From the NCBI GenBank assembly GCA_025056455.1, contig JANWVY010000005.1, positions 310,001 through 374,000 on the forward strand: 64,000 bases of DNA, written 5' to 3'. The stretch's first letter is position 1, and the number at the start of each line of letters is the position of its first letter. The translations under genes and the position numbers were made by a program. The stretch is from Bryobacteraceae bacterium. GTDB taxonomy: Bacteria; Acidobacteriota; Terriglobia; Bryobacterales; Bryobacteraceae. Shown here one piece after another: positions 31,256 through 39,423 of the stretch. The notes beneath the pieces are model-generated. The model saw only the letters and a program-made list of their open reading frames with translations, made no database searches and was not told where the DNA came from.

Positions 31256-34006
31256 ATGAGTTTTCGAATTAACACCAACGTTCCGTCGCTGGTGGCACAG
31301 GAGAACCTGCGACAGACTTCACTTTTCCAGCAAAAGACCATTGAACGCGTTACCTCCGGGCTCCGGATCACCTCCTCGGGTGATGATGCGGCTGGCCTCG
31401 CGATTGCCAACGGCTTCCGCTCGGATATCGCCGTGCTCACCCAGGGAATTCGCAACGCCAATGACGGTCTGAGCACGCTTCAAATCATCGACGGCGGCAT
31501 TAATAACATCTCCAAGCTCTTGGACCGCGCCCGAACGCTCGCCACCCAATCCGCTTCCAGCACTTTCACCGGTTCACGCTCGGTGTTAAATGCGGAATTC
31601 CAAAGCGTATTGACAGAAATCAACCGTCAAGCGCAGACGATTGGTTTAGACCGTGGCGGGCAATTTGCGAAGGCGTTGAGCGTCTTTATCGGAGGCGGTA
31701 AAGCCAACGGAGGAATCACGGAAATCACCAACGGCTCAGTCGGTGTCGATCTGACCTCATCCACTGTCGACACGCAAAGTCTTGGTTTAAGCGGTGTGCA
31801 GGCGGCAAGCCGGATCGGTACCGACCTTTCGGCCAGCTCTACAACCAGTGTGCAAGCAATTGTGAACGATACGACGAACCGCAATTCCACGGCCGTGGCA
31901 GGGTATACGGATTTCTATTTCCGCGGAGCTGGCTTTTCCGACGCCGATCGAATCAAAGTGTCGGTCAACCTGTCAGGAATTACTAACACTTCGACTTTGG
32001 TGGAAGCCGTGAACTCGGCGATCGCTGCGGCGGGAAATGGCTCGACTTCAGCTGCCACAGCGTTTAAGAACGCCAACATTCGCGCTGTGGTTGTTACGGA
32101 TAAGCAAGCCGACGGGACGGTCAAAGAAAGGCTGGGATTTGTGTCTTCAACGGGAGCCTTTCAGGTCAAGGCCGGCGACCGGTTGTCAAACGCCTTGTTA
32201 GGAAATTTTGTTAATGGGGCTACAGGCAAGGATCTGAGTACGGTGTTTGTGGGCGCTGGTGTCGTGACCGGTACGTCGACCGGCTCGGGTGCGGCCAACG
32301 TCATTGTGCGGGTGCAAGGCAGCGGCTTAGCAAGCCCGGTAGACATCACACTGAATATCACGCAAGGCACCACAACAGCGATTCAACTCGCAAACTCGCT
32401 CAAGACGGCCATTGATAACAACGCCACGTTGCAGGCAGCTGGCATCTCGCTGGACACGCCCGTCGCGGGTGAATCTCTCGTGTTCCGCAGCCGTGCAGGC
32501 GACCGCTTCGAGGTTCTGATCGCAGGGGATAACGACAATCTCCTTGGTTTGGGCAGCTTCCGCCTAGCGACGGACACAGCGACTTCGTTTGACTACACCT
32601 CGGTGACGGGTGGCGCCGTTTCTCTTTCCACGACGTCAGCTCAAACCTTCGAGTTTTCCATCGGCGGCGGACCAGTGCAACAAGTCGTTGTTAACGGGTT
32701 GACGGCCGGTACAGTAACAGCAGCGGTCGCGGCAATTAATGCAGGAATTGCCGCCAATTCAACGTTATCAGCAGCTGGTTTGCAGGCTTCGGTGCAAAGC
32801 GGCGTCATTCAAATTGCGTCCACCAACGGGACGGCATTCCGAATGAACGCCCTGGCGCCCACGCAAGACAATTTCGGCTTCGGAACCAACGCCACCACGG
32901 GTACCGGAACCGCCTTCTCGGCCAATTATGCAGATGCCATCTACTCCACGACAGACGGTCCCTACGCCATCACAGCGTCTTCGAATGACGTTTTTTCGTT
33001 TTCAGTCAACGGAGGGCCGACCACAAATATCACGCTGACGGCGGGTCCAAGCCGGACCGCGACGCAAATTGCCGCGGATCTGAATGGCAACGCGACGTTT
33101 GCTGCTGCAGCGACGGCTTATGTGGTGAATGGCTCCATCTTGATTACGGCCGACTCGCCAAACACCAAGATCACGCTGGTGGATAGCTCGGCGCTTTCCA
33201 CGCTTGGCTTTTCGGTCGGCCAGAGCAACTACGCTGACAAAGCGACGGTGAACTCTGGCGGCGCTTACGCAACGGAATTGGGAACCAAGAAAGAAGTCTT
33301 CAGCTTCAATCCCCTGCGCGATGGTTCCCAAGACCAAACCATCACGCTCTCAGCGGTCGACTCACAAGGAAGCGAGCGATCCATCGCCATCACGCTCCGC
33401 AACGACGCGACCAACCGCAACGCCAGGTCCATCGACGAAGCCATTAAAACCATCAACAGCCAGTTGCAGCAATCCGCCGATCCCACGCTCAAGCAACTGG
33501 TGGCAGTGAAGGAACAAACCTCGGACGGCAAGGAGGAAGGCATTCGCTTCCTAAGCACCCTCAAAGATTTCCGCGTATCGATTGGCGTCAGCTCCGGTTC
33601 GACGGCGGCCAACGAAGTGGGAATTTATGACGGCACGTCAGGAACCGGCGTGCTTGGGCAAGGTCTGGTGACCAAGGCTACGCAATCGGATGGAGGCAGC
33701 CAGCTGGACATCAGCAACATCGAAGGCGCCACAGCAGCGGTCACGGCCCTCGCCAACGCTGTGGCTAGACTTGGCGATGCGCAAGCCGTAGTCGGGCGCG
33801 GCCAAAACCAGTTCAACTACGCGATCAACTTGGCGCAGTCGCAAGTCACGAACATTGCAGCCGCCGAATCCCGGATTCGCGACGCCGACTTAGCGCAAGA
33901 GGCCGCCAATTTGACCAAAGCGCAAATTGTGCTCCAAGCCGGTATCGCCGCCGCCGCTCAGGCCAACTCTGCGCCACAGCAAGTGCTGGCTCTACTCCGA
34001 GGCTAG
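31256..34006 (+). CDS. fliC: Flagellin with very large central domain
   Basis: A 916-residue flagellin. The N-terminal D0/D1 part (about 1-150: FRINTNVPSLVAQENL, RVTSGLRITSSGDDAAGLA) and the C-terminal D1/D0 part (about 835-916: ESRIRDADLAQEAANLTK, ending QVLALLRG) are canonical. Between them lie about 680 residues, rich in Ser/Thr/Ala/Gly, with repeated 'flagellin-IN'-like segments (for example TAGTVTAAVAAINAGI, RTATQIAADLN). Most flagellins are 270-550 residues long. The surface-exposed Ser/Thr-rich insertion is a likely glycosylation substrate for the enzyme encoded next. AGGAGA precedes the ATG. A strong terminator ends the unit. Confidence 0.95.
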   Translation: MSFRINTNVPSLVAQENLRQTSLFQQKTIERVTSGLRITSSGDDAAGLAIANGFRSDIAVLTQGIRNANDGLSTLQIIDGGINNISKLLDRARTLATQSASSTFTGSRSVLNAEFQSVLTEINRQAQTIGLDRGGQFAKALSVFIGGGKANGGITEITNGSVGVDLTSSTVDTQSLGLSGVQAASRIGTDLSASSTTSVQAIVNDTTNRNSTAVAGYTDFYFRGAGFSDADRIKVSVNLSGITNTSTLVEAVNSAIAAAGNGSTSAATAFKNANIRAVVVTDKQADGTVKERLGFVSSTGAFQVKAGDRLSNALLGNFVNGATGKDLSTVFVGAGVVTGTSTGSGAANVIVRVQGSGLASPVDITLNITQGTTTAIQLANSLKTAIDNNATLQAAGISLDTPVAGESLVFRSRAGDRFEVLIAGDNDNLLGLGSFRLATDTATSFDYTSVTGGAVSLSTTSAQTFEFSIGGGPVQQVVVNGLTAGTVTAAVAAINAGIAANSTLSAAGLQASVQSGVIQIASTNGTAFRMNALAPTQDNFGFGTNATTGTGTAFSANYADAIYSTTDGPYAITASSNDVFSFSVNGGPTTNITLTAGPSRTATQIAADLNGNATFAAAATAYVVNGSILITADSPNTKITLVDSSALSTLGFSVGQSNYADKATVNSGGAYATELGTKKEVFSFNPLRDGSQDQTITLSAVDSQGSERSIAITLRNDATNRNARSIDEAIKTINSQLQQSADPTLKQLVAVKEQTSDGKEEGIRFLSTLKDFRVSIGVSSGSTAANEVGIYDGTSGTGVLGQGLVTKATQSDGGSQLDISNIEGATAAVTALANAVARLGDAQAVVGRGQNQFNYAINLAQSQVTNIAAAESRIRDADLAQEAANLTKAQIVLQAGIAAAAQANSAPQQVLALLRG

Positions 34007-34081
34007 AGCCAGTTGATGCGGGTTTCCAGCCGGTCTGGCGTCAACCCAAAGCAACCTTCTCGGCACACACCTTGGCGACTC

Positions 34082-34120
34082 ACCCGCCATCGCCCGCTCT
34101 GCGGTGGCGGGTTTTCTTTT
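34082..34120 (+). terminator. Rho-independent terminator of the flagellin gene
   Basis: ACCCGCCA (34082-34089) pairs with TGGCGGGT (34105-34112), with an inner CGC/GCG (34091-34093 with 34101-34103). It is followed directly by the T-rich TTTTCTTTT. It is the best terminator in the window. Confidence 0.9.
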
Positions 34121-34163
34121 GTTTTACTAAACTTCCGGCTTTCCAAGCCGATCGAAGGGTGGG

Positions 34164-36281
34164 ATGCGTACTCCGCCTTTGCCTGCGGCGTCGGGGTCAC
34201 CGCTGCAAGCGCCCGCCTGGGTGAGCCGGGCCTTCACCACCGCGGCAAAACACTTCGCTGCAGGGCTACACGAAGAGGCTCGGCAAATCCTAATTCTCTT
34301 GCTCGAGCGGTTTCCTCGACACGCTGATTCGCTGTATTTGCTTGCTTCGATTGCGGCGGTTTCGGGAGATGTTTCTCTGGCCGAGGAGCTGGTGCGACAA
34401 GCCCTCGCGATTGACCCACAAAAAGCGCCCTTTTGGGTGCTTCTTGGAAACATCTGGCAAAGTCAAGCCCGCTACGAGGAATCTCTGGCTTGCTACCAGC
34501 GGGCGCAGCAGCTTGATCCAGCCAACGTAGACGTGTACTACAACGCCGGCAATACGTTTGAAAAGCTTGGTCAGAACCTGCAGGCGATTTCTTGTTTTGA
34601 AAAGGCAATCGAACTCGTCCCCAATCATCTTCATGCCTTGAACAATCTCGCCAACCACTACCGCAATCTGGGCCGCTATGAAGATTCGCTACGGCTGCTT
34701 GAGCGCGCTCGGTCACTCAGTCCTCGAGCCATTCCGATTTTGCTGAATCTCGGGAATGTTTTACTGGCTTTGGGACGAGCAAACGAGGCGTTGGAGTGTT
34801 TCGATTGTTGTGTCGGACTCGATTCTCAGAACGGAATTTTCCGTAACAACCGGGCGAACGCCTTACGTTCGCTGGGCCGGCTGTCAGAGGCGGTTGCAGG
34901 CTTTCGCGCCGCACTAGCTCTGGCCCCTGATTGCGCTGAATTCTGGGTGAATTATGCAGCCGCGCTTTCGGCGCAGGGGCGGCAGCGGGAGGCCTGCCAG
35001 GCCTTCCGCCACATTCTCGATCTTTCGCCCGACAATGCCATCGCCCACGGAGCAGCACTATTTTCCATGCATTACGATCCCGCCATTCCCGCGGCTGAAC
35101 TTCTCAAACAGCACCGCTTGTGGGCGGAACGCCATGCGGACCCGCTCACCCCACCTCGCCCCCAGTTCCGGAATCTTCGGGACCCAAACAAGCGACTCCG
35201 GGTGGGTTATGTTTCCTGTGACTTTCGCCAGCACCCGGTCTCGTTTTTTACGCTGCCTGTTTTTCGGCATCACAGTCCAGGGATAGAAGCCATTTGCTAT
35301 TCCGGCGTGACGCAGCCCGATGAATGGACCAAACAGGTCCGCCAAGCCGTATCTGGATGGAGGGATACTGCCGGGATGAGCGATTCGGAATTGTGTGCCG
35401 CCATTCGACAAGATGAGATTGACATTCTCATTGACCTTTCTGGGCACACGGCGGGCAACCGTTTGCTTGCCTTTGCTGGGCGGGCAGCGCCGGTTCAGAT
35501 GAGCTGGCTGGGCTATTTCAACACGACCGGCATGCGCGCCATGGACTACCTGGTGGTGGATTTGGTCCTTGCCCCGGAAAACGAAGAGGCGCCTTTTGTG
35601 GAGCAGCCTTTGCGGCTCGAAGGCTGTTATCTGTGCTACGAGGGGCCTCCGTATGCCCCCGAGGTTGTAGCACCTCCGTCGCAAAGGAGCTCCCAGTTCA
35701 CCTTCGGCTGCTTCAACACCATGGCAAAGATTACGCCGGAAGTGATCGCGCTATGGTCGGGAATTGTCAAACAGGTCCCCGGTTCACGCATTTTGCTCCA
35801 GAATGCGACCTTAGATGATCCGGGTTGCCGCGAGCTTGTGCGTGGCGAATTCTTGCGTCATGGCCTGGGCAGCGAGCAGATTGAACTGCGAGGGGGCTTG
35901 CCACACCGGGAGTTGCTGGCTCGTTACGCGGACGTCGATCTGGCGCTCGATCCTTTTCCTTACAACGGTGGCACAACCACGTGCGAAGCCCTGTGGATGG
36001 GGGTGCCGGTGGTGACTCTGGCCGGTGACCGTTTTGTCAGCCGGGTGGGCGCCACGATTCTTCGCCATGCCGGATGTGCCTGCTGGGTAGCGGAGGGACC
36101 CGAAAGTTATCAACAGCTGGCCGTGGCGCTCGCTCAAGACTCGCAAAAGTTAGCTGAAATTCGTCGCTGTTTGCGGCAGCAGGTCCGGAGCTCGCTGCTC
36201 GGCGACACAAAAGCGTTCACAAGGAGTTGGGAGAATGCACTTCGGATGGTTTGGAGACGGTGGTGCAGTGGTTTGGAGTGA
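34164..36281 (+). CDS. TPR protein with O-GlcNAc-transferase-like (GT41) domain, probable flagellin glycosyltransferase
   Basis: A 705-residue protein. About eight TPR units (residues 20-300; for example LYLLASIAAVSGDVSLAEEL, YYNAGNTFEKLGQNLQAI) precede a GT41/SPINDLY catalytic region. There LRVGYVSCDFRQHPVSFF, IDLSGHTAGNRLLAFAGRAA, QMSWLGYFNTTG, FGCFNTMAKITPEV and DPFPYNGGTTTCEALWMGVP are the diagnostic blocks. The family moves a sugar from a nucleotide donor to Ser/Thr on proteins. Its place just behind a Ser/Thr-rich flagellin, and the known use of related enzymes in flagellin or adhesin glycosylation, suggest flagellin as substrate. The next gene overlaps its end by 47 bases. Confidence 0.9.
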   Translation: MRTPPLPAASGSPLQAPAWVSRAFTTAAKHFAAGLHEEARQILILLLERFPRHADSLYLLASIAAVSGDVSLAEELVRQALAIDPQKAPFWVLLGNIWQSQARYEESLACYQRAQQLDPANVDVYYNAGNTFEKLGQNLQAISCFEKAIELVPNHLHALNNLANHYRNLGRYEDSLRLLERARSLSPRAIPILLNLGNVLLALGRANEALECFDCCVGLDSQNGIFRNNRANALRSLGRLSEAVAGFRAALALAPDCAEFWVNYAAALSAQGRQREACQAFRHILDLSPDNAIAHGAALFSMHYDPAIPAAELLKQHRLWAERHADPLTPPRPQFRNLRDPNKRLRVGYVSCDFRQHPVSFFTLPVFRHHSPGIEAICYSGVTQPDEWTKQVRQAVSGWRDTAGMSDSELCAAIRQDEIDILIDLSGHTAGNRLLAFAGRAAPVQMSWLGYFNTTGMRAMDYLVVDLVLAPENEEAPFVEQPLRLEGCYLCYEGPPYAPEVVAPPSQRSSQFTFGCFNTMAKITPEVIALWSGIVKQVPGSRILLQNATLDDPGCRELVRGEFLRHGLGSEQIELRGGLPHRELLARYADVDLALDPFPYNGGTTTCEALWMGVPVVTLAGDRFVSRVGATILRHAGCACWVAEGPESYQQLAVALAQDSQKLAEIRRCLRQQVRSSLLGDTKAFTRSWENALRMVWRRWCSGLE

Positions 36282-37575
36282 GCAAGATGTCCACACGACG
36301 AGCTGCCCGGCTTGTGGTTTTCATGTCGGGATCCTCTTCTATGATGGTGGACGCCAACCCTTGGCCACGCTGGGCTGGCCTCGTTCCGCGGCTGAAGCGC
36401 GAGCGATGCCAAAGCTCCCACTCCGTTTTGTGCGGTGCTTGGATTGCGGTCACATTTTTAACGCCGCGTTTGACTACGCCGCGGTTCCCTATGGCGATCA
36501 GCCAAACCGCATGTATAACCAAGGATTGCGGTGGAGCGAATTCCTGCGGCGCGTCGCCCGTGAAATCATCCGGCGTTTACCGGCAAACTCCGTTGTCGTG
36601 GAGATTGGACATGGTGATGGCTCGTTTCTGGAATTGCTAGCCAGGATGCAGCCCTCGAGCCGGTTTTATGGATTTGATCCTCATGGGGCCACGGAGAGCT
36701 CTTTGGAGAATGTGAATTACCGTCGGGCGCTTTTCGTCCCAGCAAAACACATGGCAGAGCTGCGGCCGGACCTGCTTATCAGCCGGCACGTTTTAGAACA
36801 CCTCGCCGACCCGCTGGGCTTTGTCCAAAGCCTTTCATTTGCCGCAGCTGCCGCAGGTTTAAATCCCGTCCTTTATCTTGAGGTTCCGTGCATCGACCGG
36901 GCCCTTGCCACCAACCGGACGGAAGATTTTTACTACGAGCACAATTCGCATTTCACCACGGAAAGCTTCTCGCGGATGCTGGCGCGCGGATTCTGTTCCA
37001 TTGATGCCCTCGATCATGGCTATGACGGGGAGGTGGTTTATGCGTTTCTCCGTCTCAAAGGGAAGCTTGAACATCTCCACCAAGCCCGGCAGGCGAAGGC
37101 GTTTCAGAGGATGGCCCAAGCCTCCCGACAAGCCATGATGATGGAGCTAGCCCAACACTACATGTCCGGGCGGAAAGTGGCCTTTTGGGGGGGCACGGGG
37201 AAATGCGCGGCGTTTTTGCAGGCGCACCATGTGGATGCGCACCGCTTCCCTCTCGTTGTCGATTCCGATCCGTCAAAGATTGGCAGCTATGTTCCAGGCA
37301 CCGGGCAATTGATTCAGCCTGCAGCGGTGTTGGTGAAGCAGCGGCCAGACGTGCTGGTGATTCCCACCCAATGGCGTGCCCGTGACATCGTTGAGGAGAT
37401 GGCGCGGCTTGGAATTCAGGCTGGTCAGGTGGTGATTCCACACGAGGGGAGGCTGGTGGACTTTTTGCGGGGACATCACCCTTACCAGCGGCCCCTAGCT
37501 AGCCCAAACAGTCCAAATGGGGCGCCGCAGCCCGATCTGGGGCAAGAGCGCTTAGGAGAAGTTCTTGCCCGCTAA
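36235..37575 (+). CDS. Zinc-finger SAM-dependent methyltransferase (C-methyltransferase type)
   Basis: A 446-residue three-part protein. It starts with a zinc-binding segment with paired Cys (SCPACGFHVG, RFVRCLDCGHIF). The SAM-binding domain has VVVEIGHGDGSFLELLA, FYGFDPHG and LISRHVLEHLADP. The C-terminal Rossmann-like domain has KVAFWGGTGKCAAFL, VVDSDPSKIG and DVLVIPTQW. This matches the Methyltransf_13/23/14 layout of sugar C-3 methyltransferases. AAGGAGTT (36221-36228) sits six bases before the ATG, so the 47-base overlap with the glycosyltransferase is real and they are coupled. It may methylate the flagellin sugar or its precursor. The tail after about residue 400 is unconserved-looking and overlaps the convergent ORF. 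Confidence 0.85.
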   Translation: MHFGWFGDGGAVVWSEQDVHTTSCPACGFHVGILFYDGGRQPLATLGWPRSAAEARAMPKLPLRFVRCLDCGHIFNAAFDYAAVPYGDQPNRMYNQGLRWSEFLRRVAREIIRRLPANSVVVEIGHGDGSFLELLARMQPSSRFYGFDPHGATESSLENVNYRRALFVPAKHMAELRPDLLISRHVLEHLADPLGFVQSLSFAAAAAGLNPVLYLEVPCIDRALATNRTEDFYYEHNSHFTTESFSRMLARGFCSIDALDHGYDGEVVYAFLRLKGKLEHLHQARQAKAFQRMAQASRQAMMMELAQHYMSGRKVAFWGGTGKCAAFLQAHHVDAHRFPLVVDSDPSKIGSYVPGTGQLIQPAAVLVKQRPDVLVIPTQWRARDIVEEMARLGIQAGQVVIPHEGRLVDFLRGHHPYQRPLASPNSPNGAPQPDLGQERLGEVLAR

Positions 37576-37921
37576 GTTGGCGTATTTCCTGGACTGTTTG
37601 CTGGTGAACGACACTGGCTAGGCGGAGCAGATCGTTGAGCCTGTCCAGGGTAACGAAAATGCGGCAAAGATGACTCATTTCTGGCGTAACTCCGTGGCGC
37701 TGGAATTCCGACAGGCAACTAACGACGGTTGCGGTAGCGACGGCGCGGTCGTTGACCAGAGAGGTTGTGCGAGACGACAACCAGTCGTCGCAATCGAGCA
37801 AACACGTGTCGATGGACTCGATTTGGTTTAAGGCATCATGGAGCTTGGTAAGGGTGTCGGCAAGGCTACGACACGTAGGCGCAGGGTCCGACGTGGGGGG
37901 GTCAGTTTTCCTTGCGTCCAT
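37499..37921 (-). CDS. Small helical protein downstream of fliD, possible flagellar export chaperone
   Basis: A 140-residue frame (MDARKTDPPTSDP...) that starts within the last 20 bases of fliD and runs on the same strand. After a short disordered start it is mostly helical (SLADTLTKLHDALNQIESID, VATATVVSCLSEFQRHG, LNDLLRLASVVHQQTVQEIR). That size and composition resemble FliT/FliS/FlgN-type export chaperones, but no family motif is recognised. The frame opens at 37954. Its 3' end overlaps the convergent methyltransferase gene by 77 bases, which weakens the call. Four Cys residues are unusual for such a chaperone. Confidence 0.5.
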   Translation of the reverse strand: MDARKTDPPTSDPAPTCRSLADTLTKLHDALNQIESIDTCLLDCDDWLSSRTTSLVNDRAVATATVVSCLSEFQRHGVTPEMSHLCRIFVTLDRLNDLLRLASVVHQQTVQEIRQLSGQELLLSALAPDRAAAPHLDCLG

Positions 37922-39260
37922 AGAGTGTATAGTTGAGGCTTTGTAAAGAGGCATCCAAGACGCGTTTCTGCGATTGCAAAGAGGCCAGGATTGTGTCAGC
38001 GGCTTGGAGTTTTGCGGAAAGAGTTTTTTTCATTTCTTCGATTCGGCTGCTCAGGATTGTGATTTGCTGTTCGAGGCGCTTTTGCGTTTCGTCGTATTTT
38101 TGGATCTGGAGTTGGGCGAGTCCTGTGACGGAGTCGCTAATTTGACGAAGCTGGGCACCGAAGCCACCGAGGCCGGTTTGTTCTGTTCCCAGGAAGGTGA
38201 ACACATCTTCGAGTTGAGACTCTGAGAGGGAATCGAACTTGGTTCTTTGGAAGCTCGCCATGCCTTTTGAGTCGAACTCAATGCCGAGGTCGGCCAGGGA
38301 TCTAATGCTTCCCGTGCCGCTGTAGCTTGTCAGGGCCCGCAACCGGTCCATTGTTTCGCGGATCAAGAAATCCCCGCTCAAGAGTCCTGCTGCGCTCCCG
38401 ATTTGCCCATTTAGAAACTCGCGCACCGTATTGTAGTTCTGGACCAAGTCTTCTAGCTGGCGGGCAATCTGCGTGCGATCCGTAGCGAGCGTGATGGTGA
38501 TGGTTTCGCCGGCGGAGGTCGTTTTCAGGATGTTGAATTTCAATCCTGGAACCACGTCGTGAATCGTGTTTGACCGTTTGCGAATGGTTACGCCGTTTAG
38601 TTGGAACTCGGTGTCGGCTCCCTGGTTGTTTGTGGTGAGCAGATTGATGTTTGCGCCGCTTGGATCGTCCCGGAGTTCGAGAGTGGTGGCGCCAGCTTGA
38701 TTCGCCGTAATCGACAGGTAGTAGGGATTGGATCCGGTACCTGTCGTCAAGATGCTTGCGGTGACTCCTGCATTGGCCTGGTTGATCTTGTCGCGCAGGG
38801 CCGTTAAGTTATTCTGGCCTGTGATGTTGATGGCATAGGAGCTGGAACCGACTCGGAGAGTGAGCAAGCCGGTGGAAGAAACAGGTGTGGAGGTTGCGCT
38901 TTGATAGCCGCTAAGCGTTGTTTCAGCAGCTGATTTCGCCAGAGAGGTGACATTTGAAATCGTGTAAACCGCAGGAGAGGAAGCGTTGATGTTCATCGCG
39001 GTTAGCTTGGTGCTATCAGAGCTAGTTGCGAGAAGTGCTTTTTGAGAGCTCGTGGCACCCAGGTTCGACAGGCTGGTGGCTAGAGCTCCCACGGCCGAGC
39101 TGAGATTGGAGACGAGGAGTTTCTGCTCGAGCAGATCTTTTTGTTGATTTTGTAGCGCTTTCACTGGTAGGTTCGCGATTTGTGTCGCGCGGTTGAGGAT
39201 CGTTTGGAAATCCTCTGAGAAAGAACTCACACCTGTGAAAGTTAACGGAGTAAGATTCAT
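37902..39260 (-). CDS. fliD: Flagellar filament cap protein FliD
   Basis: A 452-residue hook-associated protein 2. The N-terminal coiled-coil (about 10-70, FQTILNRATQIANLPVKALQ) is followed by the beta-rich D2/D3 region (AYTISNVTSLAKSAAETTL-like, TTSAGETITITL). The C-terminal helical region (about 290-450) has FLNGQIGSAAGLLSGD, LADLGIEFDSKG and LEQQITILSSRIEEMK. It caps the growing filament and places flagellin subunits. The frame opens at 39281, but GGGAG six bases before the ATG at 39260 fixes the start. It converges on the flagellin-modification genes, so filament subunit, modification and cap are encoded together. Confidence 0.93.
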   Translation of the reverse strand: MNLTPLTFTGVSSFSEDFQTILNRATQIANLPVKALQNQQKDLLEQKLLVSNLSSAVGALATSLSNLGATSSQKALLATSSDSTKLTAMNINASSPAVYTISNVTSLAKSAAETTLSGYQSATSTPVSSTGLLTLRVGSSSYAINITGQNNLTALRDKINQANAGVTASILTTGTGSNPYYLSITANQAGATTLELRDDPSGANINLLTTNNQGADTEFQLNGVTIRKRSNTIHDVVPGLKFNILKTTSAGETITITLATDRTQIARQLEDLVQNYNTVREFLNGQIGSAAGLLSGDFLIRETMDRLRALTSYSGTGSIRSLADLGIEFDSKGMASFQRTKFDSLSESQLEDVFTFLGTEQTGLGGFGAQLRQISDSVTGLAQLQIQKYDETQKRLEQQITILSSRIEEMKKTLSAKLQAADTILASLQSQKRVLDASLQSLNYTLYGRKEN

Positions 39261-39339
39261 CCTGGTCTCCCTGTGCTCCATGTCCGGGGGACGCGATCCA
39301 ACAAAGGAAAACTCATTCTTGGCCGGCCCCCCACTTGTC

Positions 39340-39367
39340 TTTTCGGAAAAAAGTGGGAGGTCTCTTA
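39340..39367 (-). promoter_or_regulatory. Possible sigma-28-like promoter of fliD
   Basis: On the minus strand TAAGAGAC (39367-39360), 12 bases, then TCCGAAAA (39347-39340). This partly matches the flagellar sigma consensus (TAAA...GCCGATAA). It lies about 80 bases upstream of the fliD ATG. Tentative. Confidence 0.3.
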
Positions 39368-39423
39368 GGAAGAGAGTGCGATAGGGTAAATTCTGGTAGG
39401 CGCTCGATTGTTAAAATCCGACC

